Part shown: one piece after another, positions 51,235 through 64,000 of the stretch
Layout: each line of letters opens with the position of its first letter
How positions within the stretch are numbered: the first letter of the stretch is position 1
Assembly: GCA_903825645.1 (NCBI GenBank)
Contig: CAIKBL010000040.1
Coordinates: 124,001 to 188,000 of the forward strand
Direction of reading: 5' to 3'
DNA length: 64,000 bases
DNA from: an uncultured Pseudomonadota bacterium
Lineage (GTDB): Bacteria; Pseudomonadota; Gammaproteobacteria; Ga0077536
The notes under the pieces: generated by a model
Databases searched by the model: none
Seen by the model: the letters and a program-made list of their open reading frames with translations, nothing else
What the model was told of the DNA's origin: nothing
Made by a program: the position numbers and the translations under genes

Positions 51235-52257
51235 TTACCAATGGCTTTTTACCAACATTTCTGCAATTTGAACACTGTTCAGCGCCGCACCTTTTCGCAC
51301 GTTGTCAGCGACCACCCAGAGATTCAGCCCACGCGGATGGGAGATATCCTCCCGAATCCGTCCGACAAATACGGCATCGGCGTGCGCCGCGTCAGTGACC
51401 GCGGTCGGGTAGCTACCCTCGCGGCGCTCATCGATTACCGTAATCCCAGGGCCTTTCTGCAACAGGACTCGCGCTTGTTCAGCTGTAATTTTATCGCGGG
51501 TCTCAATATGGATCGCTTCCGAATGCCCGAAAAACACCGGCACCCTCACCGTTGTCGGATTCACCATAATACCCGCATCACCCATGATTTTCCGAGTCTC
51601 CCACACCATTTTCATTTCTTCTTTGGTGTAGCCATTATCCTGAAAAACATCAATTTGTGGCAGGCAGTTGAACGCAATCTGCTTCGGATAGACTTTCGCC
51701 TCGATGGGCTGACCATTGAGCAGTGCGGCGGTTTGTCCGGCCAATTCTTCAATGGCTTCCTTGCCAGTGCCGGACACCGCCTGATAGGTGCAGACATTGA
51801 TCCGTTCGATGCCGACCGCATCGTAAATTGGTTTTAGCGCCACTAACATTTGAATGGTGGAGCAGTTCGGATTGGCGATAATGCCACGGTTCCGATAATG
51901 AGCAATATCCGTGGGATTGACCTCCGGCACCACCAATGGAATATCGTCTACGTAACGGAATTCCGAGGTGTTATCAATCACGACGCAGCCGGCGGCCGCC
52001 GCCCGCGGTGCGTAAATCCGGGAGACGGCAGCACCGGGGGAGAACAAACCAATCTGCACCTGACCAAAATCAAACGTATCCAGATCCTGGACCGCCAAAT
52101 GCGTCTTATTAAATGGGAGTCGGTTCCCGGCTGAGCGGGCGCTTGCAACGGCAAACACCTTGTCGAACGGAAATCGGCGCTCCTCTAGGATGGATAGCAT
52201 TGCTTCACCGACCGCGCCGGTCGCGCCGACCACTGCTACATTGAACTTCTTGGCCAT
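51235..52257 (-). CDS. asd: Aspartate-semialdehyde dehydrogenase
   Basis: Asd reduces aspartyl phosphate to aspartate semialdehyde for lysine, methionine, threonine and diaminopimelate. The 340-residue enzyme has the NADP-binding VVGATGAVGEAML, catalytic Cys in IIANPNCSTIQM, TYQAVSGTGKEA, and the substrate-binding Arg and His region VRVPVFFGHSEAIHIE. It follows leuB by 29 bp. It supplies the pathway completed by dapC and dapD next door. Confidence 0.98.
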   Translation of the reverse strand: MAKKFNVAVVGATGAVGEAMLSILEERRFPFDKVFAVASARSAGNRLPFNKTHLAVQDLDTFDFGQVQIGLFSPGAAVSRIYAPRAAAAGCVVIDNTSEFRYVDDIPLVVPEVNPTDIAHYRNRGIIANPNCSTIQMLVALKPIYDAVGIERINVCTYQAVSGTGKEAIEELAGQTAALLNGQPIEAKVYPKQIAFNCLPQIDVFQDNGYTKEEMKMVWETRKIMGDAGIMVNPTTVRVPVFFGHSEAIHIETRDKITAEQARVLLQKGPGITVIDERREGSYPTAVTDAAHADAVFVGRIREDISHPRGLNLWVVADNVRKGAALNSVQIAEMLVKSHW

Positions 52258-52286
52258 ATGACTACTCGATCAGTAAATTTTTGGGG

Positions 52287-53363
52287 TCAACGCAGCGCTT
52301 CAACGACTTTGCGTCCCATCTCACGCGTGCCGATGATCTGGGTTCCTGGGGCCTGAATGTCGGCCGTGCGGAAACCCGTCGCCAGCACCGTCTCTACGGC
52401 CTGCTCGATACGTGTGGCCTGTGCGACTTCATCCAGCGAATACCGCAACATCATCGCAACGGATAGGATGGTGGCGAGCGGATTGGCCATGTCCTTGCCC
52501 GCAATATCAGGGGCAGACCCGTGAATGGGTTCAAACATACCCTTGCTGGTGGCATTCAGCGAAGCGGAGGGCAACATGCCGATAGAGCCCGTCAGCATCG
52601 ATGCCAGATCCGAAAGAATGTCACCAAACAAGTTAGTCGTAACGATAACATCGAATTGTTTAGGAGCCCGGACGAGCTGCATCGCCGCGTTGTCGACATA
52701 CATATGCGACAAGGCCACGTCAGGATATTCAAGCCCGACATCACTCACGATTTCACGCCAGAATTCGGTCGCCTCGAGTACATTGGCCTTATCGACCGAG
52801 CATAATTTCCGGGTTCGTAACCGCGCGATGCGAAAGGCGGAATGCGCAATGCGCCGAATTTCCGATTCGGTATACACCAAGGTATTGAAGCCGTAGCGCT
52901 CCCCCTCCGCGTTGACCGCGATGCCGCGCGGCTTACCGAAGTAAATATCGCCCGTCAGCTCACGCACCAGCATTAGATCGAGCCCATCGACGACCTCGGG
53001 CTTAAGGGTGGAGGCCGCTGCTAGAACAGGGAAAAGCACTGCTGGGCGCAGATTGCAAAACAACTCTAGGCTAGACCGCAGCCGCAGAAGGCCGCGTTCT
53101 GGACGCTGCTCGCGCGCAATTTTTTCCCATTTCGGGCCGCCAACGGCACCCAACAGAATCGCGTCGGCGGCTTCAGCCAAACGTTGCGTATCAGCCGGCA
53201 GCGGATCCCCGGTCGCGTCGATGCCCGCGCCGCCCATCAGACCGGGCTCCATCTCCACGGCCAACCCGAACCTGCTTTGCAACGCCAACAACACGTCGCG
53301 CGCGGCGCCGACGATTTCTGGACCGATGCCGTCACCCGCCAGCATGAGAATTTTGTGAGTCAT
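52287..53363 (-). CDS. leuB: 3-isopropylmalate dehydrogenase
   Basis: LeuB oxidises 3-isopropylmalate in leucine synthesis. The 358-residue enzyme has [44 protein letters not shown], and the metal-binding [26 protein letters not shown] signature. leuC and leuD, which normally lie upstream, are absent: the 137 bp upstream lead to the divergent dapC. leuB therefore heads its own run with asd. Confidence 0.98.
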   Translation of the reverse strand: MTHKILMLAGDGIGPEIVGAARDVLLALQSRFGLAVEMEPGLMGGAGIDATGDPLPADTQRLAEAADAILLGAVGGPKWEKIAREQRPERGLLRLRSSLELFCNLRPAVLFPVLAAASTLKPEVVDGLDLMLVRELTGDIYFGKPRGIAVNAEGERYGFNTLVYTESEIRRIAHSAFRIARLRTRKLCSVDKANVLEATEFWREIVSDVGLEYPDVALSHMYVDNAAMQLVRAPKQFDVIVTTNLFGDILSDLASMLTGSIGMLPSASLNATSKGMFEPIHGSAPDIAGKDMANPLATILSVAMMLRYSLDEVAQATRIEQAVETVLATGFRTADIQAPGTQIIGTREMGRKVVEALR

Positions 53364-53500
53364 GACACGAATCCCGCGTGGCCGAAAAAAATGGGGGCAA
53401 AGGATACCGTAATCATATGTGAGACGATACCGATGCCGCTCGGCACGGCTTTCCCTATACTAGCCGCCCGCATCACTTAGCGACCATTGCCGAAAATCCC

Positions 53501-54700
53501 ATGAATCCTGGCTTTCAGAAACTAGAACCTTATCCTTTCGAGCGCATGGCGACGTTGCGCCGCGACCTAAAAGAGGTGAGCGGGCTGACGCCTATTAATC
53601 TGTCTATTGGGGAGCCACAGCACCCGACCCCGCAATTTATCCATGCCGCGTTGACCGCCGCGCTACCCACCACATCGAAATACCCGGCCACCAAGGGCGG
53701 CGAGGAAATCAGGCAGACCATCGCACGGTGGCTCGCACATCGCTTCGGTATGCCGGTGTCTGCGGTAGACCCTGAACGCATGGTTTTACCCGTCAACGGG
53801 ACACGCGAGGCCCTGTTTGCTATTGCACAGACGCTCGTGCCGCGAGACTCTCGGCGCAATCGCGTACTCATGCCCAATCCTTTCTACCAAATCTATGAGG
53901 GGGCGGCTTTCTTAGCCGGCGCCGAGCCCTACTTCATGCCCTGTCCGGCGGCGCAGGGCTTTTTACCAGATTTCAGGGCGATTCCGACGGCCATCCTTGA
54001 CCGGTGTGCCTTCATGTACATCTGCTCCCCCGCGAACCCCGCCGGGACGGTCATTTCGCTCGAAAGCTTGCGGGACCTGCTGACACTGGCTGATCGGCAC
54101 GATTTCGTCGTGGTTGCGGATGAATGCTATTCGGAGCTCTTTTTTGATGAGGCTGCCCCGCCCCCGGGTCTACTGCAGGCCGCATGGTTGAATGGTCGAA
54201 CCGATTTCAGTCGCTGCCTCGTCATGCACAGTTTGTCCAAGCGTTCTAATGCGCCTGGATTACGTTCCGGCTTTGTGGCGGGCGATCCGCGTCTTATCGA
54301 CGCGTTTCTCCGATATCGGACCTATCACGGCTCTGCAATGCCGCTGCACGTGCAGGCTGCGAGCGTGGCGGCCTGGAATGATGAAACCCATGTGCGGGAA
54401 AATCGTACCCGCTACCGCGAAAAATTTCAGTCGGTCAGTCAGATCCTAAGGGAGTGCGTTAACGTGACGATACCGGCCGGTGGTTTTTACCTGTGGCCGG
54501 AATTTCCGCTTGACGACATCGCACTGTGTGGACGGCTGATTGCCGAGGCCAACGTCACCACACTCCCCGGTCAATTTCTCTCTCGGACAGTGAATGGTCA
54601 TAACCCCGGCCGCCAGCGTCTGCGCATTGCGCTGGTCGCCGATCATGCCGACTGCGTGGACGCGGCCCTGCGTATCCGCGATGTCGTCCGCAAACTTTGA
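53501..54700 (+). CDS. dapC: N-succinyldiaminopimelate aminotransferase
   Basis: DapC transaminates N-succinyl-2-amino-6-ketopimelate in the succinylase lysine pathway. The 399-residue class I aminotransferase has LSIGEPQHPTP, NGTREALFAIAQTLV, PNPFYQIYEGAAF, YICSPANPAGTV, DECYSELFFDEA and the PLP Lys in MHSLSKRSNAPGLRSGF. Aminotransferase specificity is hard to read, but dapD begins 12 bp after its stop and performs the preceding step, so DapC is strongly favoured over ArgD or a generic aminotransferase. Confidence 0.93.
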   Translation: MNPGFQKLEPYPFERMATLRRDLKEVSGLTPINLSIGEPQHPTPQFIHAALTAALPTTSKYPATKGGEEIRQTIARWLAHRFGMPVSAVDPERMVLPVNGTREALFAIAQTLVPRDSRRNRVLMPNPFYQIYEGAAFLAGAEPYFMPCPAAQGFLPDFRAIPTAILDRCAFMYICSPANPAGTVISLESLRDLLTLADRHDFVVVADECYSELFFDEAAPPPGLLQAAWLNGRTDFSRCLVMHSLSKRSNAPGLRSGFVAGDPRLIDAFLRYRTYHGSAMPLHVQAASVAAWNDETHVRENRTRYREKFQSVSQILRECVNVTIPAGGFYLWPEFPLDDIALCGRLIAEANVTTLPGQFLSRTVNGHNPGRQRLRIALVADHADCVDAALRIRDVVRKL

Positions 54701-54712
54701 ATAGGAGTGCTC

Positions 54713-55537
54713 ATGGAAGCCTTAGCCGCTGTCATCAATGACGCCTTCGAGCGTCGCGCCGAAATCACCCCAGCCAGCCCGGCCCCCGCAGAGCGCGCCG
54801 CGGTCGAGGAAACCTTGAACCGACTCGACGCAGGGACGCTACGGGTCGCAGAGCCACGCGCCGATGGGGGCTGGCACGTCAACGAATGGGCAAAAAAAGC
54901 GGTCCTGCTGTCCTTTCGTCTGTATGACAACGCGGTAATGGACGCCGGACATACGCGTTATTTTGACAAGGTCCCGCTCAAGTTTGCACAGACGACTGAT
55001 GCCGAATTCCGCGCGATTGGCGCCCGTGTCGTACCACCGGCCACTGTTCGGCGAGGGACTTTTATCGCCAGCGGCGTCATCCTGATGCCAAGCTATGTCA
55101 ACATCGGTGCCTATGTGGACAGCGGCACCATGGTAGACACCTGGGCGACCGTCGGGTCTTGCGCGCAAATCGGCAAAAACGTGCACCTTTCAGGAGGCGT
55201 TGGCATCGGCGGCGTGCTTGAACCGTTGCAGGCATCGCCGACCATCATCGAAGACAACTGTTTTATTGGTGCCCGATCAGAGATCGTGGAGGGGGTCATC
55301 GTTGGCGAGGGCGCGGTCATTTCGATGGGCGTTTATATCGGTCAAAGCACAAAAATCTATGACCGCTCGACGGGCGAAGTCTCTTACGGCTATGTGCCGC
55401 CAGGCTCAGTCGTGGTTGCCGGTAACCTACCCGCCGCGGACGGCACCCATAGCCTCTATTGCGCCGTTATCGTCAAAAAAGTGGATGCTAAAACGCGTGC
55501 AAAAGTAGGGATTAACGAGTTACTGCGAAATATCTGA
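54713..55537 (+). CDS. dapD: 2,3,4,5-tetrahydropyridine-2,6-dicarboxylate N-succinyltransferase
   Basis: DapD succinylates tetrahydrodipicolinate with succinyl-CoA, the branch into diaminopimelate. The ATG at 54713, with AGGAG 5 bases upstream, gives 274 residues exactly like E. coli; a GTG at 54707 would add two. The left-handed beta-helix is marked by hexad repeats ([42 protein letters not shown]) and the chain ends [11 protein letters not shown]. Confidence 0.98.
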   Translation: MEALAAVINDAFERRAEITPASPAPAERAAVEETLNRLDAGTLRVAEPRADGGWHVNEWAKKAVLLSFRLYDNAVMDAGHTRYFDKVPLKFAQTTDAEFRAIGARVVPPATVRRGTFIASGVILMPSYVNIGAYVDSGTMVDTWATVGSCAQIGKNVHLSGGVGIGGVLEPLQASPTIIEDNCFIGARSEIVEGVIVGEGAVISMGVYIGQSTKIYDRSTGEVSYGYVPPGSVVVAGNLPAADGTHSLYCAVIVKKVDAKTRAKVGINELLRNI

Positions 55538-55567
55538 GTTCCGCCGAGGGCAAGCCGGCGGTCCACA

Positions 55568-55592
55568 CTGCGCAGCCGCTCAAGCTGCGCAG
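55568..55592. terminator. Hairpin between convergent dapD and glmM
   Basis: Two copies of the self-complementary CTGCGCAG (55568-55575 and 55585-55592) flank a 9-nt loop, 30 bp after the dapD stop and spanning the glmM stop codon. An alternative GCCGCT/AGCGGC stem overlaps it. No T-run follows on either strand, so termination here is only likely from position. Confidence 0.35.
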
Positions 55593-56959
55593 GAGCGGCT
55601 ATCGCTCGCGTTCACGACATCGCGGACAACGTCCGCAAGCCGGCGGACGACATCATCGATTAGTGCCGCATCATGCCCCTCAGCCATAACGCGAACCAAT
55701 GGCTCGGTACCGGACGGACGTAGCAGCAACCGACCGCGTTCGCCCAGCCTGAGCTCCGCATCCTGGATAGCCTGTTTAACCAGCGGATGCTTCATCACGT
55801 CCTGTTTGGACGACATCCGGACATTGACCAGTCGCTGCGGCAATTTCGACATGCCGCGTTTCAATGTCGCAAGCGTCTGTCCGCCCCGAATCATTGCCTC
55901 AAGAACCTGTAGCCCAGAGATAATGCCGTCGCCGGTCGTGGTGAGGTCGAGGCAAATGATGTGTCCAGAAGATTCCCCACCTACCGTCCAACCGTGTTGG
56001 TTGAGGATCTCCAGAATGTAGCGATCTCCGACATTCGCGCGTCTAAGCTCAAGGCCAATCCCGCGCAACGCAAGCTCAAGTCCCAGATTGCTCATGTGCG
56101 TCCCTACCACCGCACCACGCAGACGCCCTAGCTGCTGGCGATGCCGAGCGATGATGAACGTCAGCTCGTCACCATCAACCACCTCGCCGTCTGCATCAAC
56201 CATGATCAACCGATCGCCATCACCGTCGAGCGCAATGCCGGCATCTGCGCCTACGTCCAAGACGTGACGTTGAAGCGCCGCAGGTGCAGTTGCCCCGACG
56301 TCTGCATTGATGTTGAAGCCGTCCGGCTTGTTGCCAATGACCGTCACTTCTGCGCCCAGCTCTTCAAGTACTGCTGGCGCCACGTGATAAGTCGCACCAT
56401 GGGCGCAATCGACCGCGATTTTGAGACCACTGAGATCGACGCCCGTACTAAGCGTGCTCTTGCAGAACTCGATGTACCGACCCGCTGCGTCCATCACACG
56501 ATGGGCTTTGCCGAGCTCACGGGACATCACGGTCGTGAACGGCCTGTCGAGCTCGGCCTCTATTTCAGCCTCCACCTCATCCGGAAGTTTTTGACCAGTA
56601 GCATCGAAAAACTTAATCCCGTTATCTTCGAATCCATTGTGGGAGGCACTGATTACAATCCCGGCTTGCGCATGAAACGTGCGCGTAAGATAGGCGATGC
56701 CCGGAGTCGGCATAGGACCCAGCAGATGAATATCGACGCCGGCCGCGGAAAGTCCCGCTTCCAGCGCCGACTCGAACATATAGCCCGAAACACGGGTGTC
56801 CTTGCCGATCAGTACTTTAGGCTTTGACAGTACGCCACGCGCCAACACACGCCCAGCGGCCCAACCGAGTTTCATCACGAAATCGGGCGTGATCGGGGGC
56901 TCACCCACCGTGCCACGAATACCGTCGGTGCCAAAATATTTCCGGGTCGATTTCGCCAT
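55580..56959 (-). CDS. glmM: Phosphoglucosamine mutase
   Basis: GlmM converts glucosamine-6-phosphate to glucosamine-1-phosphate for peptidoglycan and LPS. The 459 residues include FGTDGIRG near the start, the phosphoserine loop [17 protein letters not shown] with active Ser106, [10 protein letters not shown] (metal-binding Asp residues), and the phosphate-binding loop [12 protein letters not shown] at the end. It is downstream of ftsH by 106 bp; folP, which often lies between them, is missing. secG, often next downstream, is missing as well. Confidence 0.98.
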   Translation of the reverse strand: MAKSTRKYFGTDGIRGTVGEPPITPDFVMKLGWAAGRVLARGVLSKPKVLIGKDTRVSGYMFESALEAGLSAAGVDIHLLGPMPTPGIAYLTRTFHAQAGIVISASHNGFEDNGIKFFDATGQKLPDEVEAEIEAELDRPFTTVMSRELGKAHRVMDAAGRYIEFCKSTLSTGVDLSGLKIAVDCAHGATYHVAPAVLEELGAEVTVIGNKPDGFNINADVGATAPAALQRHVLDVGADAGIALDGDGDRLIMVDADGEVVDGDELTFIIARHRQQLGRLRGAVVGTHMSNLGLELALRGIGLELRRANVGDRYILEILNQHGWTVGGESSGHIICLDLTTTGDGIISGLQVLEAMIRGGQTLATLKRGMSKLPQRLVNVRMSSKQDVMKHPLVKQAIQDAELRLGERGRLLLRPSGTEPLVRVMAEGHDAALIDDVVRRLADVVRDVVNASDSRSCAA

Positions 56960-57065
56960 CAGGAGATCCTTGAAGGTGAGCGGTCAAACAAGCTGCGGCG
57001 GCATCGAAATGCTCCCCGAAAATATCTATCGGCGAGCCTCCGCTTGGCCTTGAGTGAGCCACGCC

Positions 57066-58982
57066 TCAGCTCTGACTAGCCGCAGGTCCCCCAATCGAAG
57101 CTTCCGCCGCCACGTCCTTCGCTGCGCTGGCCGCTTTAGCCGTACCGTCGCGATCTTCATCGTCCCAATCATGCGGCACACGCGGCACACGCCCGGCCAT
57201 AATGTCGTCTATCTGTTCACTGTCGAGCGTCTCGTATTTGATTAAGGCTTCAGACATCAGATGTAATTTGCCCAGATTAGTTTCCAAAATCTGACGCGCC
57301 CGCGCGTAGTTGCGATCGACTATCTTGCGAACTTCCTCATCGATCACATGCGCCGTGCTATCGGACACCATCTTGTGCTGCGTAATTGAATGCCCCAGAA
57401 AGACTTCCCCCTCGTCATCGCTGTACGTCATCGGACCGAGCCGGTCGGACAGTCCCCATCGGGTGACCATATTGCGTGCGATATCCGTCACCCGCTCGAT
57501 GTCATTGGACGCCCCGGTCGTAACCGAGTCCTTACCAAAGACGATTTCTTCCGCGAGGCGCCCACCGAAGAGGCTCGCGATCGAACTCTCGAGCCGCTCC
57601 TTGCTGTAACTAAGCCGATCTTCTTCAGGTAAAAACATGGTAACGCCAAGCGCTCGCCCACGCGGAATGATGGACACCTTATAGACCGGATCGTGGACCG
57701 GCAGGCTGCGCCCCACTATCGCATGCCCCGCTTCGTGGTAGGCCGTCAGCTTCTTTTCGGACTCACTCATGACCATTGAGCGGCGCTCCGCACCCATCAT
57801 GATCTTGTCTTTGGCTTTCTCGAATTCTTCCATCTCCACCAATCGCTTGTTGCCACGTGCTGCAAATAGCGCAGCCTCATTGACCAAATTGGCCAAATCG
57901 GCGCCCGAGAAACCCGGTGTTCCCCGGGCGAGGATCCCTGGTTTGACGTTGTCTGAGATAGGCACTTTTCGCATGTGCACTTTCAAGATCTGCTCGCGGC
58001 CCCGCACATCCGGCAACGGCACAACTACTTGGCGATCAAACCGCCCCGGTCGCAGCAACGCCGGATCAAGCACGTCGGGACGGTTTGTCGCCGCGATGAC
58101 GATAACCCCTTCATTGCCCTCGAAACCGTCCATCTCGACCAGTAACTGGTTAAGGGTCTGCTCGCGTTCATCATGTCCACCACCCAACCCGGCGCCGCGG
58201 TGGCGACCGACGGCGTCGATTTCATCGATGAAAATGATGCAGGGGGCATGTTTCTTGGCCTGTTCGAACATGTCTCTGACACGCGAGGCGCCCACGCCGA
58301 CAAACATTTCGACGAAATCAGAGCCCGAAATAGTGAAAAAGGGCACCTTTGCTTCACCGGCAATGGCCTTGGCTAACAGGGTCTTCCCCGTTCCGGGCGG
58401 TCCCACCATCAGGACCCCACGTGGAATTTTGCCACCGAGTTTCTGGAATTTGCCCGGATCACGCAAGAAATCGACAAGTTCCCCGACTTCTTCCTTGGCC
58501 TCATCAACGCCAGCGACATCGTTAAACGTAATCCTGACCTGATCTTCGCCCAGCATACGTGCCCGACTCTTGCCAAACGAAAGCGCACCGCGCCCGCCGC
58601 CACCACCCTGCATCTGGCGCATGAGATAAATCCACACCGCGATAAGCAGCAGGAAGGGGAACCAGGAAATAAAAATTTGCATCAGGAGACCCTGACGCTC
58701 CGGCGGATTGGCTTGAATACGGACGTTATTGTCGAGCAGAAGACCAATCAGCGGCGCATTGTCAGACTCCGGACTGTAGGAGAAAAGCTTCGATCCATCC
58801 CGTAATTCGATTTCGATCGTTGGGCCATCCAGAACCGCCTTAGCTACTTGACCGCTCTTCACCGACGCAATGAAATCGGAGTAATCAAGTGGGCGTGTAA
58901 CCCCGTGATGAGGCGCGAAATTCTGGAATACCAACATGAGCACCAAAGCGATTACAGCCCACAAGGCGAGGTTTCTTGCCAT
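57066..58982 (-). CDS. ftsH: ATP-dependent zinc metalloprotease FtsH
   Basis: FtsH is a membrane-bound AAA protease that degrades LpxC, sigma-32 and damaged membrane proteins. From the preferred ATG (58980-58982; another lies three codons upstream) it has 638 residues: transmembrane helices at about 5-22 and 102-121, a periplasmic domain between them, Walker A GPPGTGKT at 194-201, Walker [12 protein letters not shown], the SRH region [21 protein letters not shown], and the zinc-protease motif HEAGH near residue 415. The tail is Ala-rich. LapB (4002-5195) is its known partner in LpxC control. Confidence 0.98.
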   Translation of the reverse strand: MARNLALWAVIALVLMLVFQNFAPHHGVTRPLDYSDFIASVKSGQVAKAVLDGPTIEIELRDGSKLFSYSPESDNAPLIGLLLDNNVRIQANPPERQGLLMQIFISWFPFLLLIAVWIYLMRQMQGGGGGRGALSFGKSRARMLGEDQVRITFNDVAGVDEAKEEVGELVDFLRDPGKFQKLGGKIPRGVLMVGPPGTGKTLLAKAIAGEAKVPFFTISGSDFVEMFVGVGASRVRDMFEQAKKHAPCIIFIDEIDAVGRHRGAGLGGGHDEREQTLNQLLVEMDGFEGNEGVIVIAATNRPDVLDPALLRPGRFDRQVVVPLPDVRGREQILKVHMRKVPISDNVKPGILARGTPGFSGADLANLVNEAALFAARGNKRLVEMEEFEKAKDKIMMGAERRSMVMSESEKKLTAYHEAGHAIVGRSLPVHDPVYKVSIIPRGRALGVTMFLPEEDRLSYSKERLESSIASLFGGRLAEEIVFGKDSVTTGASNDIERVTDIARNMVTRWGLSDRLGPMTYSDDEGEVFLGHSITQHKMVSDSTAHVIDEEVRKIVDRNYARARQILETNLGKLHLMSEALIKYETLDSEQIDDIMAGRVPRVPHDWDDEDRDGTAKAASAAKDVAAEASIGGPAASQS

Positions 58983-59052
58983 TTTCTCCATATCCTTTCG
59001 TTGCTGGCCTGGCGCCAGTGCCGGGCACGGACCGCTTGAACGGTCACGGGAA

Positions 59053-59673
59053 CTATAGCCGAAATCCGCTCGCGACTAGGTAGAACTCACGCGATTGGCT
59101 GCGTGAAGCGGCCGGTTTGCGGCGATTCAGCTCTGTAAAACGTCCTTTTAACGTCCTGATGAAAAGTTCCGTGTCGTTGTGCTGAAAAAGCTTGATCAGC
59201 ATTGCGCCACCTTTCACCAGAAAATTTTGCCCCACATACAGGGCCTGCTCGGCGAGCACGAGGGACCGCGCTTCGTCAACCGACCGAATTCCAGTAAGGT
59301 TGGGGGACATGTCCGATAAAACAAGGTCCACGCGGCGCCCGCCCAATCGATTTTCGATCTCGGCCACCACCAAAGCCTCAGTCGCATCCCCTAAAATGAA
59401 CTCGACGCCCGTGATCGGCGCCATTTGAAGGATATCGACCGCCACGACCAAACCCGCAGCGCCCACGACAGGTGCGACAATTTGGCTCCACCCGCCCGGC
59501 GTTGCCCCAAGATCGAGCACCACCTGACCACTCCGACACAACTTGTCGCGGCTCAGGAGTTCCTGCAATTTGAATGCCGACCGCGAGCGGAAACCGGCCT
59601 GATCGCGTCGTTTGACATAGGGATCTGTTGACTGCGTCTTGTACCACTGGCTGCTGGAGGCGCGTCGCGACAT
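59053..59673 (-). CDS. rlmE: 23S rRNA (uridine-2'-O-)-methyltransferase RlmE (FtsJ/RrmJ)
   Basis: RlmE methylates U2552 of 23S rRNA. The 206-residue SAM enzyme carries the K-D-K-E tetrad: Lys35 in [11 protein letters not shown], Asp in [10 protein letters not shown], Lys in MLIKLFQ and Glu in SREFYLVA. The SAM-binding loop is [13 protein letters not shown]. The gene lies 70 bp upstream of ftsH, as is usual. yhbY, normally divergent next to rlmE, is not present in the 107-bp gap to greA. Confidence 0.97.
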   Translation of the reverse strand: MSRRASSSQWYKTQSTDPYVKRRDQAGFRSRSAFKLQELLSRDKLCRSGQVVLDLGATPGGWSQIVAPVVGAAGLVVAVDILQMAPITGVEFILGDATEALVVAEIENRLGGRRVDLVLSDMSPNLTGIRSVDEARSLVLAEQALYVGQNFLVKGGAMLIKLFQHNDTELFIRTLKGRFTELNRRKPAASRSQSREFYLVASGFRL

Positions 59674-59780
59674 CGCTCATCCCTCCCGAGCCATCAACGC
59701 GCGGCAGCACAGCGTCAAAGAGAACTGCGCGAGAAGGGAAATGGGCCTGCTCCTGCCTGTACGTCGCACTAAAACCCAAC

Positions 59781-60253
59781 TCAAAGGTATTTGATCGCCA
59801 AAATTTCGTATTCGACGACGCCGCTCGGGACTTGCACGGCGACTTCATCACCCGCCTGCTTGCCAATCAGTCCACGCGCAACCGGCGAATTGATGGACAC
59901 GAGTCCTATTTTGATGTCCGCTTCGTCTTCGCCGACAATCCGATAGGTCACTTCATCCCCAGATCCGATATTTAATAACGTCACGGTCGCCCCAAAGACC
60001 ACCCGGCCATGGGCATTTACCTTGGTGACATCAATAATTTCCGCATTGCCAAGCTTTCCCTCGATATCCGCAATTCGCCCTTCGGCAAAGCTCTGTTGTT
60101 CGCGGGCAGCGTGGTATTCCGCATTTTCTTTCAGGTCACCCAGCGCCCTCGCCTCCGCAATCGCATTCGTAATCCGCGGCCTATCGACTGTCTTAAGTCG
60201 ATGGAGTTCTTCCCGCAAACGTCGCGCACCTAGTTCCGTCATGGGTGATTTGT

Positions 60254-60257
<4 letters not shown>
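59781..60257 (-). CDS. greA: Transcription elongation factor GreA
   Basis: GreA rescues backtracked RNA polymerase by stimulating cleavage of the nascent RNA. The 158-residue protein has a long N-terminal coiled coil (to about 75) whose tip carries acidic residues ([11 protein letters not shown]), and a C-terminal FKBP-like domain with [35 protein letters not shown]. Its ATG overlaps the carB stop by four bases, showing coupled translation. Confidence 0.98.
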
Positions 60258-63469
<3,212 letters not shown>

Positions 63470-63485
63470 GAAGGAGGGCTCGTAG

Positions 63486-64000
63486 TCAGGCGCTGCGGTG
63501 ACGACTCATCAAGTCGACAAATTGATCGAATAACGGCTGTACATCCCGCGGACCCGGGCTTGCTTCAGGGTGCCCCTGAAAACTGAACGCGGGCGCCCGA
63601 GTGTGCGCGATCCCCTGCAAAGAACGGTCGAAAAGTGAGCGGTGCGTGGGTATTAGCGTGTCAGGCAACGACGCCTCGTCTACCGCGAAGCCATGGTTCT
63701 GACTGGTGATCATGACGCGACCCGTGCGCAAGTCTTGAACCGGATGGTTCGCACCGTGATGACCAAACTTCATCTTGGTCGTTTTCGCACCGCACGCGAG
63801 CCCCAGTAACTGATGGCCAAGGCAAATCCCGAAAATCGGCACGCGACTTTGCAGAATTTCACGAATAGCCTCGATGGCGTAGGTGCAAGCTTCAGGATCG
63901 CCGGGTCCATTAGACAGAAACACGCCGTCCGGGCGAGTGGCAAGTAATTCACGAGCAGGCGTTGTGGCCGGATACAGTTCAAGCAGACAGCCTCGGTCTG
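63486..64000 (-). CDS. carA: Carbamoyl-phosphate synthase small subunit (N-terminus beyond window)
   Basis: Only the C-terminal 171 or so residues of CarA are visible; the start lies outside. The frame runs on to the window edge as [18 protein letters not shown], then [14 protein letters not shown]. The class I glutamine amidotransferase triad is present: Cys in [11 protein letters not shown], His and Glu in [11 protein letters not shown]. CarA supplies ammonia to CarB from glutamine. The order carA-carB-greA is typical. Confidence 0.97.
   Translation of the reverse strand, partial: DRGCLLELYPATTPARELLATRPDGVFLSNGPGDPEACTYAIEAIREILQSRVPIFGICLGHQLLGLACGAKTTKMKFGHHGANHPVQDLRTGRVMITSQNHGFAVDEASLPDTLIPTHRSLFDRSLQGIAHTRAPAFSFQGHPEASPGPRDVQPLFDQFVDLMSRHRSA

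Overview
The window is a gene-dense stretch of a gammaproteobacterial chromosome, GC-rich by eye, with almost no non-coding DNA. Evidence for the group is the set of gene neighbourhoods and families: LapA/LapB with IhfB and ribosomal protein S1; pyrG-kdsA-eno-ftsB-ispD-ispF; leuB-asd-fimV-truA-trpF-trpB-trpA-accD-folC-dedD-cvpA-purF-metZ; carA-carB-greA-rlmE-ftsH-glmM; and a single-chain PurL. KdsA shows a Gram-negative, LPS-bearing envelope, and FimV fits a polar or type IV pilus organism. A serine-glyoxylate-type aminotransferase would fit a methylotroph, or an autotroph with glycolate salvage. I cannot name a genus. No rRNA, tRNA, CRISPR array, insertion sequence or prophage was found.

Layout. 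(1) 1-14432, minus strand: gyrA, pheA, tyrA, aroA, cmk, rpsA, ihfB, lapA, lapB, pyrF, mfd (mfd is cut by the window start). This run links aromatic amino acid synthesis, nucleotide synthesis, translation and LPS assembly. (2) 14433-17598: divergent mtnA and mtaD for methylthioadenosine salvage, with rnt convergent to and overlapping mtaD. (3) 17686-26031, plus strand: purB, a DUF7931 protein, an orphan secretin-domain protein, purL, an Smr-domain protein, a hexose-6-phosphate mutarotase and a small unknown protein. (4) 26028-32075, minus strand: a small membrane protein, then the ispF/ispD/ftsB/eno/kdsA/pyrG block. (5) 32364-37780, the most accessory part: cstA plus its small partner on the plus strand; then on the minus strand an orphan two-domain protein, a 572-bp stretch without a gene, a Prx5-type peroxiredoxin and the aminotransferase. 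(6) 37961-53363, minus strand: the long leuB-to-metZ block. (7) 53501-55537, plus strand: dapC and dapD for lysine and peptidoglycan. (8) 55580-64000, minus strand: glmM, ftsH, rlmE, greA, carB and carA (carA is cut by the window end).

Most genes are intact housekeeping genes in familiar order, and no core gene shows a frameshift. The best candidate for something undescribed is the protein at 34661-35458. Its N-terminal half matches a domain pattern known from phage and conflict-system proteins, and its C-terminal half reads like a degenerate SLOG (DUF2493-type) nucleotide-binding domain. Other points worth checking are Asn at GyrA position 83 in the quinolone-binding helix, the orphan secretin-like protein between purB and purL, and several familiar neighbours that are missing (serC, folP, leuCD, yhbY).
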